Of a DNA stretch of 64,000 nucleotides, positions 1 through 8,410 are shown in pieces. The translations under genes and the position numbers were made by a program. The notes under the pieces were generated by a model. The model was not told the origin of the DNA, made no database searches, and saw nothing but the letters and a program-made list of their open reading frames with translations. The stretch covers positions 434,001-498,000 of the forward strand of contig NZ_LHVE01000007.1 of NCBI RefSeq assembly GCF_001269655.1, in the 5' to 3' direction. Source of the stretch: Pseudomonas thivervalensis. Lineage in GTDB: Bacteria; Pseudomonadota; Gammaproteobacteria; Pseudomonadales; Pseudomonadaceae. Within the stretch, counting starts at the first letter, position 1. Every line of letters starts with the position of its first letter.

Positions 1-374
1 TCAAGTGCTTCGAGGACAACTCGCGAGTCAAGGAACAGGTTGAACTCAAGGGCAACGGCAAGGTGTTGGTGGTCGACGGCGGCGGCTCTCTGCGTCGGGC
101 ATTGCTGGGTGACATGCTGGCGGAAAAAGCCGCGAAGAACGGCTGGGAAGGACTGGTGATCTATGGTTGCATTCGCGACGTCGACGTCATTGCCCAGACC
201 GACCTCGGGGTCCAGGCCCTGGCCAGCCATCCGATGAAAACCGACCGCCGTGGTGTCGGCGAGCTCAATATAGCGGTGACCTTTGCCGGCGTGACGTTCC
301 GCCCGGGCGAGTATGTCTATGCCGACAACAACGGCGTGATCGTTTCGCCAAGCCCACTGAAGATGCCTGAATAA
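1..374 (+). CDS. rraA: RraA-family protein (partial, C-terminal part)
   Basis: The gene enters from the left edge in frame 3, and the first visible residues are [15 protein letters not shown]. The remainder has the family signatures [23 protein letters not shown] and YADNNGV, and ends with TAA at 372-374. RraA homologues bind and inhibit RNase E in Escherichia coli. Many members of the family are instead 4-hydroxy-4-methyl-2-oxoglutarate aldolases or oxaloacetate decarboxylases that use a divalent metal, and the [11 protein letters not shown] and RD segments are conserved in those too. The sequence alone does not decide between the two roles. The N-terminal third lies outside the window, so the start is unknown. 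Confidence 0.93.
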   Translation, partial: KCFEDNSRVKEQVELKGNGKVLVVDGGGSLRRALLGDMLAEKAAKNGWEGLVIYGCIRDVDVIAQTDLGVQALASHPMKTDRRGVGELNIAVTFAGVTFRPGEYVYADNNGVIVSPSPLKMPE

Positions 375-399
375 AGCACCACGGCCATAAGGGATGAGG

Positions 400-1395
400 A
401 TGTTCGAGGAAGAAAACGCGCAATGGGGGCTGGTGCATGCCCTGGTGCTGGACGGTAAAGGCGGCGCGCGTTCCATAGCCCGGACCGAACTCGACGATTT
501 GCAGTTGCAGGCCCACGAAAGCCTGTGGCTGCACTGGGATCGCAGTCATCCGCAAACCCACACCTGGCTGCGCAAATCCAGTGGCCTGAGCGAATTCAAC
601 TGCGACCTGCTGCTCGAAGAGAACACCCGGCCGCGGTTGTTGCCGTTGCCCAATGCCGAGCTGCTGCTGTTCCTGCGGGGGATCAACCTCAACCCGGGCG
701 CCGAGCCTGAAGACATGGTGTCGGTGCGGATCTTCGCGTCCGCCCAGCGGGTGATCTCCCTGCGCCTGCGGCCGTTGCGCGCCACCGATGAGCTGTTGGC
801 GCAACTGGCCGAGGGCAAGGGGCCTGAGAACGCCTCTGAACTCATCCTTTATATGGCCCAATACCTCACCGACAAGGTGCAGGACCTGGTCACTTGCCTC
901 TCGGAAATCGTCGATGGCGAGGAAGAAAAACTCGATGCCGACGAACGGTATGCTCCCGAGCACGACGCCATTTTGCACATCCGCCGCCGGGCGGCCGGAC
1001 TCAAGCGCTTCCTGGCGCCGCAACGGGATATCTTCGGCCAGATGTCGCGGATCAAACTGCCGTGGTTCCTGGAGGATGACGGCGACTACTGGAACGAATT
1101 GAACAACAGCCTGACCCGTTACCTCGAGGAGCTGGAATTGACCCGAGAGCGCGTGGGGCTTGTACTGGAGGCCGAAGACCGGCGCCTTTCGGTGCGCATG
1201 AACCGCACCATGTACCGCTTCGGCATCATCACCGGGATTTTCCTGCCGATGAGTTTTCTCACCGGCCTTTTGGGGATCAACGTCGGTGGCATTCCGTTTT
1301 CCGAAAGCCCCTACGGTTTCATGGTCGCCTGCCTGCTGATGATCTGCGTCGCGACGGGGCAGTGGTGGTTGTTCCGCCGCTTGCGCTGGGTGTGA
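400..1395 (+). CDS. cmaX: CorA/ZntB-like divalent cation transporter CmaX
   Basis: An inner-membrane CorA-superfamily cation channel of about 331 residues. The first ~265 residues form the long cytoplasmic acidic and coiled-coil domain. Two C-terminal membrane helices follow at about 270-295 and 305-325. The loop motif between them is GIN (LLGINVGGIP) rather than the GMN of true CorA, as in ZntB-type members, so zinc or broad divalent transport is possible. ATG codons lie at 394 and 400. I prefer 400 because the AAGGG at 389-393 then has normal spacing. The gene opens the cmaX-crfX-cmpX-sigX-oprF cluster known from P. aeruginosa, where it is named for its CorA-like sequence. Substrate is inferred only from the family. 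Confidence 0.9.
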   Translation: MFEEENAQWGLVHALVLDGKGGARSIARTELDDLQLQAHESLWLHWDRSHPQTHTWLRKSSGLSEFNCDLLLEENTRPRLLPLPNAELLLFLRGINLNPGAEPEDMVSVRIFASAQRVISLRLRPLRATDELLAQLAEGKGPENASELILYMAQYLTDKVQDLVTCLSEIVDGEEEKLDADERYAPEHDAILHIRRRAAGLKRFLAPQRDIFGQMSRIKLPWFLEDDGDYWNELNNSLTRYLEELELTRERVGLVLEAEDRRLSVRMNRTMYRFGIITGIFLPMSFLTGLLGINVGGIPFSESPYGFMVACLLMICVATGQWWLFRRLRWV

Positions 1396-1458
1396 TGGGG
1401 TTTCATGTGACCCGACGAAATTTGATCGCGTCTTCCACAGACATCACGAGAGGTGCGT

Positions 1459-1704
1459 ATGCACGATCCGTTTGAACAGTCTTTGCGCGACATGCTCAAG
1501 GCTTCGCCGTCCAGTCGGGACGACGACGCATGCCTGGGACGTGTACTGAAAACCGCCAACCGCCAGGTCGGCGCAGGCGATCTGTTCAGCTTGCTGGGCC
1601 GCTGGTTGCCCGCGCTGATGATCGCCTTGAATAACGGATCGGCCCATGTCTCGCCGGTTTCCCGCCGTAAACCTGTAACTCGCACCGCTGATAAGGCTGA
1701 TTGA
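1459..1704 (+). CDS. crfX: Small conserved protein CrfX
   Basis: A soluble protein of 81 residues beginning MHDPFEQSLRDMLK, located between cmaX and cmpX as in other Pseudomonas. A GTG six bases upstream (1453) is in frame, but the ATG at 1459 sits behind an AGAGG-type ribosome site, so I use it. The N-terminal half looks helical and the C-terminal end is basic (PVSRRKPVTR). There is no signal peptide, no membrane segment and no domain I recognise. The stop codon (1702-1704) is two bases before the cmpX ATG, so translation is probably coupled. In P. aeruginosa the gene belongs to the cell-envelope stress cluster around sigX. Its biochemical role is unknown. Confidence 0.85.
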   Translation: MHDPFEQSLRDMLKASPSSRDDDACLGRVLKTANRQVGAGDLFSLLGRWLPALMIALNNGSAHVSPVSRRKPVTRTADKAD

Positions 1705-1706
1705 AT

Positions 1707-2531
1707 ATGGAACTTGATCTCTGGACCCAGAGCCTCGTCACGGCAATGACTGCGTTGTGGACCAAGGTGGCTAACTTCATCCCGAACCTCTTCGGCGCAC
1801 TGGTGGTGCTGTTGCTGGGTTTTGTCGTGGCCAAGCTGCTGGACACGCTGCTGTCCAAGCTGCTCGCCAAGCTGGGCCTCGATCGCCTGATGGGCGGCAC
1901 CGGCCTGACCAAGCTGCTGTCCCGTGGCGGCATCCAGGTGCCGATCTCGACCCTGGTCGGCAAGATCGTCTACTGGTTCGTATTGCTGATTTTCCTGGTT
2001 TCCGCAGCGGAATCCCTTGGCCTTGAGCGAGTTTCGGCTACGCTCGATATGCTCGCGTTGTATTTGCCGAAGGTTTTTGGTGCTGCGCTGGTGTTGCTGG
2101 TCGGCGTCCTGCTGGCGCAACTGGCCAATGGGCTGGTGCGCGGTGCGGCCGAAGGCGTCGGGCTGGACTACGCCGCTGGCGTGGGGCGTATCGCCCAGGG
2201 CCTGGTGATTATCATCAGTATTTCGGTGGCGATCAGCCAGTTGGAGGTCAAGACTGACCTGCTCAACCACGTGATCGTGATCGTGTTGATTACCGTTGGT
2301 CTGGCGGTTGCGCTGGCCATGGGGTTGGGAAGCCGGGAAATCGCCGGCCAGATTCTTGCGGGAATCTATGTGCGTGAATTGTATGAGGTTGGGCAACAAG
2401 TGCGTGTTGGCGAGGTCGAAGGCCAGATCGAAGAGATCGGCACGGTGAAGACCACACTGCTGACCGAGGAGGGCGAGTTGGTGTCGCTTTCCAATCGGAT
2501 CCTGCTGGAACAGCATGTGAGTAGCCGCTAA
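1707..2531 (+). CDS. cmpX: Mechanosensitive-channel family protein CmpX
   Basis: An inner-membrane protein of 274 residues starting MELDLWTQSL. Hydrophobic helices lie at about 25-45, 90-110, 130-150 and 165-205, followed by a short MscS-like beta domain (EVGQQVRVGEVEGQIEEIG, then a serine/asparagine-rich end). It is small for the MscS family and carries the repeated TM_helix type segments (FGALVVLLLGFVVAKLL and FGAALVLLVGVLLAQLA). In P. aeruginosa CmpX lies directly upstream of sigX and is linked to sensing of membrane tension and to SigX activity. A TTG start at 1701 is possible but overlaps the crfX stop. The 91-base gap to sigX must hold a sigX promoter or allow read-through. Confidence 0.9.
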   Translation: MELDLWTQSLVTAMTALWTKVANFIPNLFGALVVLLLGFVVAKLLDTLLSKLLAKLGLDRLMGGTGLTKLLSRGGIQVPISTLVGKIVYWFVLLIFLVSAAESLGLERVSATLDMLALYLPKVFGAALVLLVGVLLAQLANGLVRGAAEGVGLDYAAGVGRIAQGLVIIISISVAISQLEVKTDLLNHVIVIVLITVGLAVALAMGLGSREIAGQILAGIYVRELYEVGQQVRVGEVEGQIEEIGTVKTTLLTEEGELVSLSNRILLEQHVSSR

Positions 2532-2622
2532 CCCGGCAAACCCTGCTAATGTATGCCGCCGCAAAATGCCTGTTACCCCAGGCTGCGGCGCACATTGACC
2601 TAGACTGTCGGCCCGACTTGTT

Positions 2623-3213
2623 TTGAACAAACCCCAATCGCTATCCACGCGCTACGACCCCCGTGATCTCTCCGATGAGGAGTTGGTCGCGCGCGCGCAT
2701 ACGGAGCTGTTTCACGTAACACGCGCCTATGAAGAGTTGATGCGTCGTTACCAGAGAACTTTATTTAACGTTTGTGCGCGTTATCTCGGGAACGATCGTG
2801 ATGCTGACGATGTCTGTCAGGAGGTGATGTTGAAGGTGCTGTATGGCCTGAAGAACTTCGAGGGGAAATCGAAGTTCAAGACATGGCTTTATAGCATCAC
2901 GTACAACGAATGCATCACGCAGTATCGCAAGGAACGGCGAAAGCGTCGCTTGATGGACGCGTTGAGCCTGGACCCTCTCGAGGAAGCGTCGGAAGATAAG
3001 GCGCCCAAGCCCGAGGAAAAGGGTGGACTCGATCGCTGGCTGGTCTATGTAAACCCGATTGACCGGGAAATTCTGGTGCTACGATTTGTCGCAGAGCTGG
3101 AATTCCAGGAGATCGCAGACATAATGCATATGGGTTTGAGCGCGACAAAAATGCGTTACAAGCGCGCTCTTGACAAATTGCGTGAGAAATTTGCAGGCAT
3201 TGCTGAAACTTAG
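2623..3213 (+). CDS. sigX: ECF sigma factor SigX
   Basis: An extracytoplasmic-function sigma factor of 196 residues. Region 2 is at about 25-95 (YLGNDRDADDVCQEVMLKVL, KFKTWLYSITYN) and region 4 at about 135-190 (IDREILVLRFVAELEFQEIA, TKMRYKRALDKLREK). The reading frame starts with an unusual TTG at 2623, which gives the family-typical N-terminus MNKPQSLSTRYDP. The next in-frame ATG (EELMRRYQ) would remove part of region 2. SigX controls oprF, lipid metabolism and membrane fluidity genes in Pseudomonas. No anti-sigma gene is adjacent. The neighbouring channel CmpX is the candidate upstream sensor (family knowledge and inference). Confidence 0.95.
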   Translation: MNKPQSLSTRYDPRDLSDEELVARAHTELFHVTRAYEELMRRYQRTLFNVCARYLGNDRDADDVCQEVMLKVLYGLKNFEGKSKFKTWLYSITYNECITQYRKERRKRRLMDALSLDPLEEASEDKAPKPEEKGGLDRWLVYVNPIDREILVLRFVAELEFQEIADIMHMGLSATKMRYKRALDKLREKFAGIAET

Positions 3214-3320
3214 TTCGGCGCAAATATCTCTTACGTGTAGGCAAGTTCTGATAGACTTGCCGCCGAGTTGTCCCCCGGTTTGCGGGACTGCTTCACAATC
3301 ACCAGATGGGGATTTAACGG
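3214..3320 (+). promoter_or_regulatory. sigX-oprF intergenic region with two leader hairpins
   Basis: The 107 bases between sigX and oprF hold two clear inverted repeats. GGCAAGT at 3240-3246 pairs with ACTTGCC at 3255-3261, and GTCCC at 3270-3274 pairs with GGGAC at 3284-3288. Neither is followed by a T run, so they are not intrinsic terminators. A purine-rich ATGGGGATTTAACGG precedes the oprF ATG. In Pseudomonas oprF is read both from its own promoters and from the sigX side. I cannot assign exact -35 and -10 boxes. Confidence 0.5.
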
Positions 3321-4355
3321 ATGAAACTGAAAAACACCTTGGGCTTTGCCATTGGTTCTTTGATTGCTGCCACTTCGTTCGGCGCTCTGGCACAAGGCCA
3401 AGGCGCAGTTGAAATCGAAGGCTTCGCCAAGAAAGAACAATTCGACAGCGCTCGTAACTTCAAGAACAACGGCAACCTGTTCGGCGGTTCGGTTGGTTAC
3501 TTCCTGACCGACGACGTTGAACTGCGTCTGGCCTACGACGAAGTGCACAACGCACGTACCGACGACGGCACCAACGTCAAGGGCGCCAACACCGCTCTGG
3601 ACGCTCTGTACCACTTCAACAACCCAGGCGACATGCTGCGTCCTTACGTTTCGGCCGGTTTCTCCGACCAGAGCATCGACCAGAATGGCAGCAACGGTCG
3701 TAACCGTTCTACCTTCGCCAACGTTGGTGGCGGCGCCAAGCTGTATTTCACCGAGAACTTCTACGCCCGTGCCGGCGTTGAAGCTCAATACAACATCGAC
3801 CAGGGCGACACCGAGTGGGCGCCAAGCGTCGGTATCGGTGTGAACTTCGGTGGCGGCTCCAAGCCTGCTGCTGCTCCAGTTCCAGCCCCGGCTGAAGTCT
3901 GCTCCGACAGCGACAACGATGGCGTGTGCGACAACGTCGACAAGTGCCCTGACACCCCAGCCAACGTCACTGTTGACGCTGATGGCTGCCCAGCTGTTGC
4001 TGAAGTCGTTCGTGTTGAGCTGGACGTCAAGTTCGACTTCGACAAGTCGGTCGTCAAGCCTAACAGCTACGGCGATATCAAGAACCTGGCTGACTTCATG
4101 AAGCAGTACCCATCCACCAGCACCACTGTTGAAGGTCACACTGACTCCGTCGGTCCTGACGCTTACAACCAGAAACTGTCTGAGCGTCGTGCAAACGCCG
4201 TTAAGCAAGTTCTGACCAACCAGTACGGTGTTGAATCGTCCCGCGTTCAGTCTGTTGGCTACGGCGAAACCCGCCCAGTTGCTGACAACGCCACTGACGC
4301 TGGTCGTGCAGTTAACCGTCGCGTAGAAGCGCAGGTTGAAGCCCAAGCTAAGTAA
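3321..4355 (+). CDS. oprF: Major outer-membrane porin OprF (OmpA family)
   Basis: A protein of 344 residues that is exported and folded into the outer membrane. The signal peptide ends at about residue 24 (ATSFGALA). An eight-stranded N-terminal barrel follows to about 165, then a Pro/Ala linker (SKPAAAPVPAPAEV). Next is a cysteine-containing calcium-type repeat (DSDNDGVCDNVDKCPDTP), and the C-terminal OmpA peptidoglycan-binding domain starts at about 225 (VKFDFDKSVVKPNS, EGHTDSVG, LSERRANAV). It anchors the outer membrane to peptidoglycan and forms slow nonspecific pores. Codon choice is strongly biased, as expected for an abundant protein. The gene follows sigX, its known activator, and ends at a strong intrinsic terminator. 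Confidence 0.98.
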   Translation: MKLKNTLGFAIGSLIAATSFGALAQGQGAVEIEGFAKKEQFDSARNFKNNGNLFGGSVGYFLTDDVELRLAYDEVHNARTDDGTNVKGANTALDALYHFNNPGDMLRPYVSAGFSDQSIDQNGSNGRNRSTFANVGGGAKLYFTENFYARAGVEAQYNIDQGDTEWAPSVGIGVNFGGGSKPAAAPVPAPAEVCSDSDNDGVCDNVDKCPDTPANVTVDADGCPAVAEVVRVELDVKFDFDKSVVKPNSYGDIKNLADFMKQYPSTSTTVEGHTDSVGPDAYNQKLSERRANAVKQVLTNQYGVESSRVQSVGYGETRPVADNATDAGRAVNRRVEAQVEAQAK

Positions 4356-4372
4356 TTAGCCCACAGCTTTGG

Positions 4373-4398
4373 AAAAGCCCGGCCTAGGCCGGGCTTTT
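4373..4398 (+). terminator. Rho-independent terminator of oprF
   Basis: AAAAGCCCGGCC and GGCCGGGCTTTT form a near-perfect stem of about 12 base pairs with a two-base centre (TA), followed by CTTTG. It lies 18 bases after the oprF stop. Confidence 0.93.
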
Positions 4399-4449
4399 CT
4401 TTGCCTGGGATTTATGAAAAAACAGGGAGGCTGGGGGGAAACACAAGAC

Positions 4450-4480
4450 CTGTGGGAGCGAGCTTGCTCGCGATGACGGT
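4450..4480. repeat. Single REP element (GAGCGAGC family)
   Basis: CTGTGGGAGCGAGCTTGCTC followed by GCGATGACGG. It has the GGAGCGAGCNTGCTCGCGAT core that recurs throughout this window in intergenic spaces. Only one copy, without an inverted partner close by. Confidence 0.8.
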
Positions 4481-4525
4481 CTTACGGCATGACCGGGTAC
4501 ATATCCATTGCTGCGGTAACGGCTA

Positions 4526-4787
4526 CTTAGGGTTCCGCCCTGACGGCGGGTCACTTTTGAGAAGCGCAAAAGTAAGCAAAACGCTCATGCCCCACCACTC
4601 GGTGCCTCGCCTAGGCTCGGCATGCCCGAACGAAGGCATTGCTCCGTGGGCCCGCCGCGAAGGGCCATCCATGGCCCAGCGCGGCTATCCCGGCATCCAT
4701 GCCGGGATGCCCACTGCGCAATGCCTGCGTTCGGCCAGCGTGGTTAACGGGGCGCCCCAGATCAAAATCAAGAGCGAGGCGGCCTAA
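4526..4787. repeat. Probable interspersed Pseudomonas repeat, non-coding
   Basis: Begins near TAGGGTTCCGCCCTGACGGC and contains GGGTCACTTTTGAGAAGCGC, CCCCACCACTCGGTGCCTCG and palindromic CCCGGCATCCATGCCGGG (4689-4706). I recognise these phrases from Pseudomonas genomes, where they recur and are often mis-annotated as short hypothetical proteins reading MPHHSVPRLGSACP. A reading frame crosses it here (4401-4787) but has no ribosome site and no domain. Together with the flanking REPs it fills the 570 bases between oprF and cobA. The repeat assignment rests on memory of similar sequences, not a search. Confidence 0.5.
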
Positions 4788-4820
4788 CAGCCGACCTGGC
4801 TTTGGGTGATCGCGTTCGTT

Positions 4821-4912
4821 CTGTGGGAGCGAGCCTGCTCGCGATTGCGGTGTGTCAGTCACCCTTCAGGTTGCTGATACATTGCCATCGCGAGCAAGCT
4901 CGCTCCCACAGG
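4821..4912. repeat. BIME: inverted pair of REP elements
   Basis: CTGTGGGAGCGAGCCTGCTC GCGAT and, about 50 bases later, its inverse ATCGCGAGCAAGCTCGCTCC CACAG form a long stem-loop. It ends 14 bases past the cobA stop codon. Confidence 0.9.
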
Positions 4913-4926
4913 TTTGGAGGTGTCTG

Positions 4927-5682
4927 TCAGAGGGCGCAAGCCTGCGCGAAGGTCGGTGGAGAGGCGGCCAGTTCGGCTGCACCCGCTACCGCGCCAATCA
5001 CCAGGATTGCCGGGCTCTTGAGCTGAAAGGCGCTGGCATCGGCCTCCATCGAGGCCAGGTCGCTGCGGCAGTCACGCTGGTGGGGCAGGGAGGCGTTTTC
5101 GATCATGGCCACGGGCGTGTTCGCCGCCAGGCCACCGGCCAGCAGTTGCTCGCGGATCTCGCTCAGTTTCGCCACGCCCATGTACACCACCAGGGTCGTC
5201 CCGGTCTGCGCCAGGGCCTGCCAGTTCAGGCTGCTGCCATCCTGCGTGTGGGCTGTGACCAGGGTCACGCCCCGGGCAATCCCGCGCAGGGTCAGTGGAA
5301 TATCGCATTGGGTCGCCCCCGCGAGGCCGGCAGTGATGCCATTGACCAATTCCACCTCCACGCCATGCTCGCGTAACCACTGCGCCTCTTCACCGCCGCG
5401 ACCGAAGATGCACGGGTCGCCACCCTTGAGGCGCACCACGCATTTGCCCTGGCGGGCATAACGCAGCATCAGGCGATGAATAAAGGCCTGGGGCGTGGAA
5501 CGGCAACCACCGCGCTTGCCCACGGCAATGATGCGTGCGCCTGGGCAGTGTTCCAGCACCGCGTCGTTGACCAGATCGTCGATCAACACCACGTCGGCCT
5601 CGCCCAAGGCGCGCACGGCTTTGAGGGTCAGCAATTCAGGGTCACCGGGACCTGCACCCACCAGCCAGACTTTTGCGTTCAT
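4927..5682 (-). CDS. cobA: Uroporphyrinogen-III C-methyltransferase
   Basis: A SAM-dependent enzyme of 251 residues that methylates uroporphyrinogen III at C2 and C7 to give precorrin-2, the precursor of siroheme and cobalamin. Motifs seen are VGAGPGDPELLTLKA at the N-terminus, RLKGGDPCIFGRGGEE at about 85-100 and the conserved segment GITAGLAGA. The ATG at 5682 has a GAGGA ribosome site, and longer upstream frames are not needed. It is the last gene of nirB-nirD-nasC-cobA, with a ten-base gap after nasC. This makes sense because NirB carries siroheme. There is no fused CysG dehydrogenase/chelatase domain, so later siroheme steps must be encoded elsewhere. Confidence 0.95.
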   Translation of the reverse strand: MNAKVWLVGAGPGDPELLTLKAVRALGEADVVLIDDLVNDAVLEHCPGARIIAVGKRGGCRSTPQAFIHRLMLRYARQGKCVVRLKGGDPCIFGRGGEEAQWLREHGVEVELVNGITAGLAGATQCDIPLTLRGIARGVTLVTAHTQDGSSLNWQALAQTGTTLVVYMGVAKLSEIREQLLAGGLAANTPVAMIENASLPHQRDCRSDLASMEADASAFQLKSPAILVIGAVAGAAELAASPPTFAQACAL

Positions 5683-5692
5683 AGTGTTTTCC

Positions 5693-8410
5693 TCACGAGA
5701 TAGCCGCCAGCGGTTGCGCAGTGGCAACCAGCAGACGCTTGATTTCCGGTACGCAGGAACCGCATTGCGTGCCGCAGCCCAGTTCTTTTTTCAGGCCCTG
5801 CAAGTCCAGGCCGCGCTCGATACCCGCGCAAACCGCACGCTGGCTGACGTTCATGCAGTTGCACAGCGTTTTGCTGCCGCCCAACGTGGCGCCGGCATTG
5901 CCCGGCGGCGCGCTCAACGGCGCGAGCAGCCAGCGCCGCAGTTGTTCATCGGCACGGCCTTCCAGCCACAGGTTTTGCAGCCAATGCCGGGCCAGGGTTT
6001 CACCGGCCAGGCGAATGGCGGTGATGCGGCCGTTTTCGATGCGCACCCGTTTACCGATAGAGCGACGTGGATCGTCATAGGCCAGCACCGGTCCGTCGAT
6101 CAGGCCCAGTTGCTCATCGATGGCCTGGAGCAGTTGCGGTTCGGGCGCGACGGCGCTGGCAGCGCGAATCAGCAGTGCGGGACGCTCACGGCCGGTCAGG
6201 CTCAGGCTGACGTAGGAAAACGCCTCACAAAGGGGTCGTAGGGTCTCCAGGTGCTGTTGAACATCGCCTTCGATCAAGGCGAAAAGCTGCCAAGGCAGGT
6301 TCACCGGTTCCAGGCGCACGCCGCTGTGCTTGAGTTCCGGTTGTTTCGACAGGGGGTCGAAGGCCGGTTGAGTCAGGGTATTCACGCCGCCCTTGAGGAA
6401 CCGATCACCCCAGTGCATGGGCAGGAACGCCTGGCCGGGGCGCACGCTGTCGTCGCTGTCCACGGCCACGATCACGCTGCCGCGACGGCTCTTGAGGTTG
6501 ACCAGATCGCCCGCTTGCAGGCGGTGCCGGAGCAGTTCATCGGGATGCAGGCTGAGCACGGCTTCGTTCACATGACCAAACAACTGCGCGGCGGTGCCGG
6601 TACGGCTCATGCCGTGCCACTGGTCACGCAAGCGGCCAGTATTGAGGGTCAATGGGTAGCGGGCGTCACGCAGCTCCTTGGCGGCGCGATAGGGATCGGC
6701 TACAAACCGCGCCCGGCCGCTGTCAGTGGGGAAAATCCCGTCCACGTACAGGCGAGCCGTCCCGACCGTGGCACCTTCGGGGAAGGGCCATTGCTGAGGG
6801 CCGAGGCGGTCGATCAAATCGTGACTGATGCCGGACAAATCCAGGTCGCGGCCACGGGTCAGCTGTTTGTATTCATCGAACAACTGGGCCGGGGTGTCAA
6901 AGGCGAACAGGCTGGGTTGGCCCGGACGCAGGTGTTTCTCCAGGCGTTGTGCGAAATCCACGGTGATGGCCCAGTCCGGACGCGCTTCACCGGGTGCGCC
7001 AATGGCCCGACGAACGTGGGAAATGCGCCGTTCGGAGTTGGTCACCGAGCCTTCTTTCTCGCCCCAGCTAGCGGCCGGCAACAGCAGGTCGGCAAAGGCG
7101 GCGGTCTCGGTGGTCCGGAAGGCTTCTTGCAACACCACGAATGGGCAGGCTTGCAGGGCCTCACGTACCGCCGTCTGGTCCGGCATCGATTGGGCCGGGT
7201 TGGTGCAGGCGATCCACAAGGCCTTGATCTTGCCGCTGCGCACCTGCTCGAACAGCTCGATGGCGCTCAAGCCGGTGCTGGCGGGCAATTGCTCGACACC
7301 CCAATAGCGCGCGACGTCGGCGCGATGCTCCGGATTACCGGCTTCACGATGACCCGGCAACAGGTTCGACAGGCTGCCGGTTTCCCGTCCGCCCATGGCA
7401 TTGGGTTGACCGGTCAGCGAGAACGGGCCGGCACCCGGTCGGCCGATCTGCCCGGTGGCCAGGTGCAGGTTGATCAATGCGCTGTTTTTCGCGCTACCAG
7501 AGGTGGACTGGTTCAGACCCATGCACCACAAGGACAGGAAGCTCGGCGACGTGCCGACCCATTCGGCGCACTGGTGCAGTTGTTCGACGCTGATGCCGCA
7601 CAACTGGGCGACCATCGCCGGGGTGTAGTCGCGGACCAGGTTCTTCAGGTCTGACAGGCCTTCGGTGTGGGCCTTGATGAAGTCGCGGTCGACCCAGTCT
7701 TCCCACAACAGCAGGTGCAAAATCCCATGGAACAAGGCGACATCGGTACCCGGCAGAATCGCCAGGTGCAGGTCCGCCAAGTCGCAGGTGTCAGTGCGCC
7801 GGGGGTCGATGACGATGATTTTCATCTGCGGCCGGCGGGATTTGGCCTCTTCGAGACGGCGAAAGAGGATGGGATGGGCGTAGGCCATGTTACTGCCGAC
7901 GATCATCACGCAGTCGCTCAGCTCCAAGTCTTCGTAGCTGCAAGGTGGGGCGTCGGCACCGAGGCTGCGTTTGTAGCCCACCACGGCGGAGGACATGCAC
8001 AACCGCGAATTGCTGTCGATGTTGTTGGTGCCCACCAAGGCCCGGGCGAGCTTGTTGAAGGCGTAGTAATCCTCGGTCAGCAACTGCCCGGAGATGTAGA
8101 ACGCCACGCTGTCGGGGCCATGCTCGGCGATGGTATCGGCGAAGACACTGGCGGCATGATCCAGGGCGCTGGCCCAGTCGGTACGGGCCCGGGCCAGGCC
8201 TTTGCCCAGGCGCAGCTCCGGGTACAGGGCGCGGGCGGCGAGGTCGCCGGTCAGGTGCAGGGTCGAGCCTTTGCTGCACAGTTTGCCGAAGTTGGCCGGG
8301 TGGGCGGGATCGCCGCTGACGCCGAGGATGCGCTCGCCGTCATGCTCGATCAGGACGCCGCAACCGACCCCGCAATAACAGCAGGTCGAGGCAGTGATCT
8401 GGCGGTTCAT
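5693..8410 (-). CDS. nasC: Assimilatory nitrate reductase, catalytic subunit
   Basis: A molybdopterin oxidoreductase of 905 residues that reduces nitrate to nitrite in the cytoplasm. Cys10, Cys13, Cys17 and Cys45 give the N-terminal [4Fe-4S] pattern C-x2-C-x3-C-x27-C. The molybdopterin body follows (GSNMAYAHPILFRR, GQPNAMGGRE), then a C-terminal dinucleotide-binding domain at about 600-720. The last ~60 residues hold a BFD-like [2Fe-2S] domain with CNCMNVS and CGTQCGSCVPE. No Tat signal is present, which fits assimilatory rather than periplasmic function. Its ATG overlaps the nirD stop by one base (TGATG). The symbol nasC follows P. aeruginosa usage; other genera call it nasA. Confidence 0.95.
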   Translation of the reverse strand: MNRQITASTCCYCGVGCGVLIEHDGERILGVSGDPAHPANFGKLCSKGSTLHLTGDLAARALYPELRLGKGLARARTDWASALDHAASVFADTIAEHGPDSVAFYISGQLLTEDYYAFNKLARALVGTNNIDSNSRLCMSSAVVGYKRSLGADAPPCSYEDLELSDCVMIVGSNMAYAHPILFRRLEEAKSRRPQMKIIVIDPRRTDTCDLADLHLAILPGTDVALFHGILHLLLWEDWVDRDFIKAHTEGLSDLKNLVRDYTPAMVAQLCGISVEQLHQCAEWVGTSPSFLSLWCMGLNQSTSGSAKNSALINLHLATGQIGRPGAGPFSLTGQPNAMGGRETGSLSNLLPGHREAGNPEHRADVARYWGVEQLPASTGLSAIELFEQVRSGKIKALWIACTNPAQSMPDQTAVREALQACPFVVLQEAFRTTETAAFADLLLPAASWGEKEGSVTNSERRISHVRRAIGAPGEARPDWAITVDFAQRLEKHLRPGQPSLFAFDTPAQLFDEYKQLTRGRDLDLSGISHDLIDRLGPQQWPFPEGATVGTARLYVDGIFPTDSGRARFVADPYRAAKELRDARYPLTLNTGRLRDQWHGMSRTGTAAQLFGHVNEAVLSLHPDELLRHRLQAGDLVNLKSRRGSVIVAVDSDDSVRPGQAFLPMHWGDRFLKGGVNTLTQPAFDPLSKQPELKHSGVRLEPVNLPWQLFALIEGDVQQHLETLRPLCEAFSYVSLSLTGRERPALLIRAASAVAPEPQLLQAIDEQLGLIDGPVLAYDDPRRSIGKRVRIENGRITAIRLAGETLARHWLQNLWLEGRADEQLRRWLLAPLSAPPGNAGATLGGSKTLCNCMNVSQRAVCAGIERGLDLQGLKKELGCGTQCGSCVPEIKRLLVATAQPLAAIS

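Noticed and set aside
4401..4787. 128-codon frame after oprF
   Set aside because: Crosses the oprF terminator tail, a REP and a probable interspersed repeat; lacks a ribosome site.
6251..7654. Plus-strand open frame of 467 codons
   Set aside because: Antisense to nasC, whose cofactor motifs are intact.
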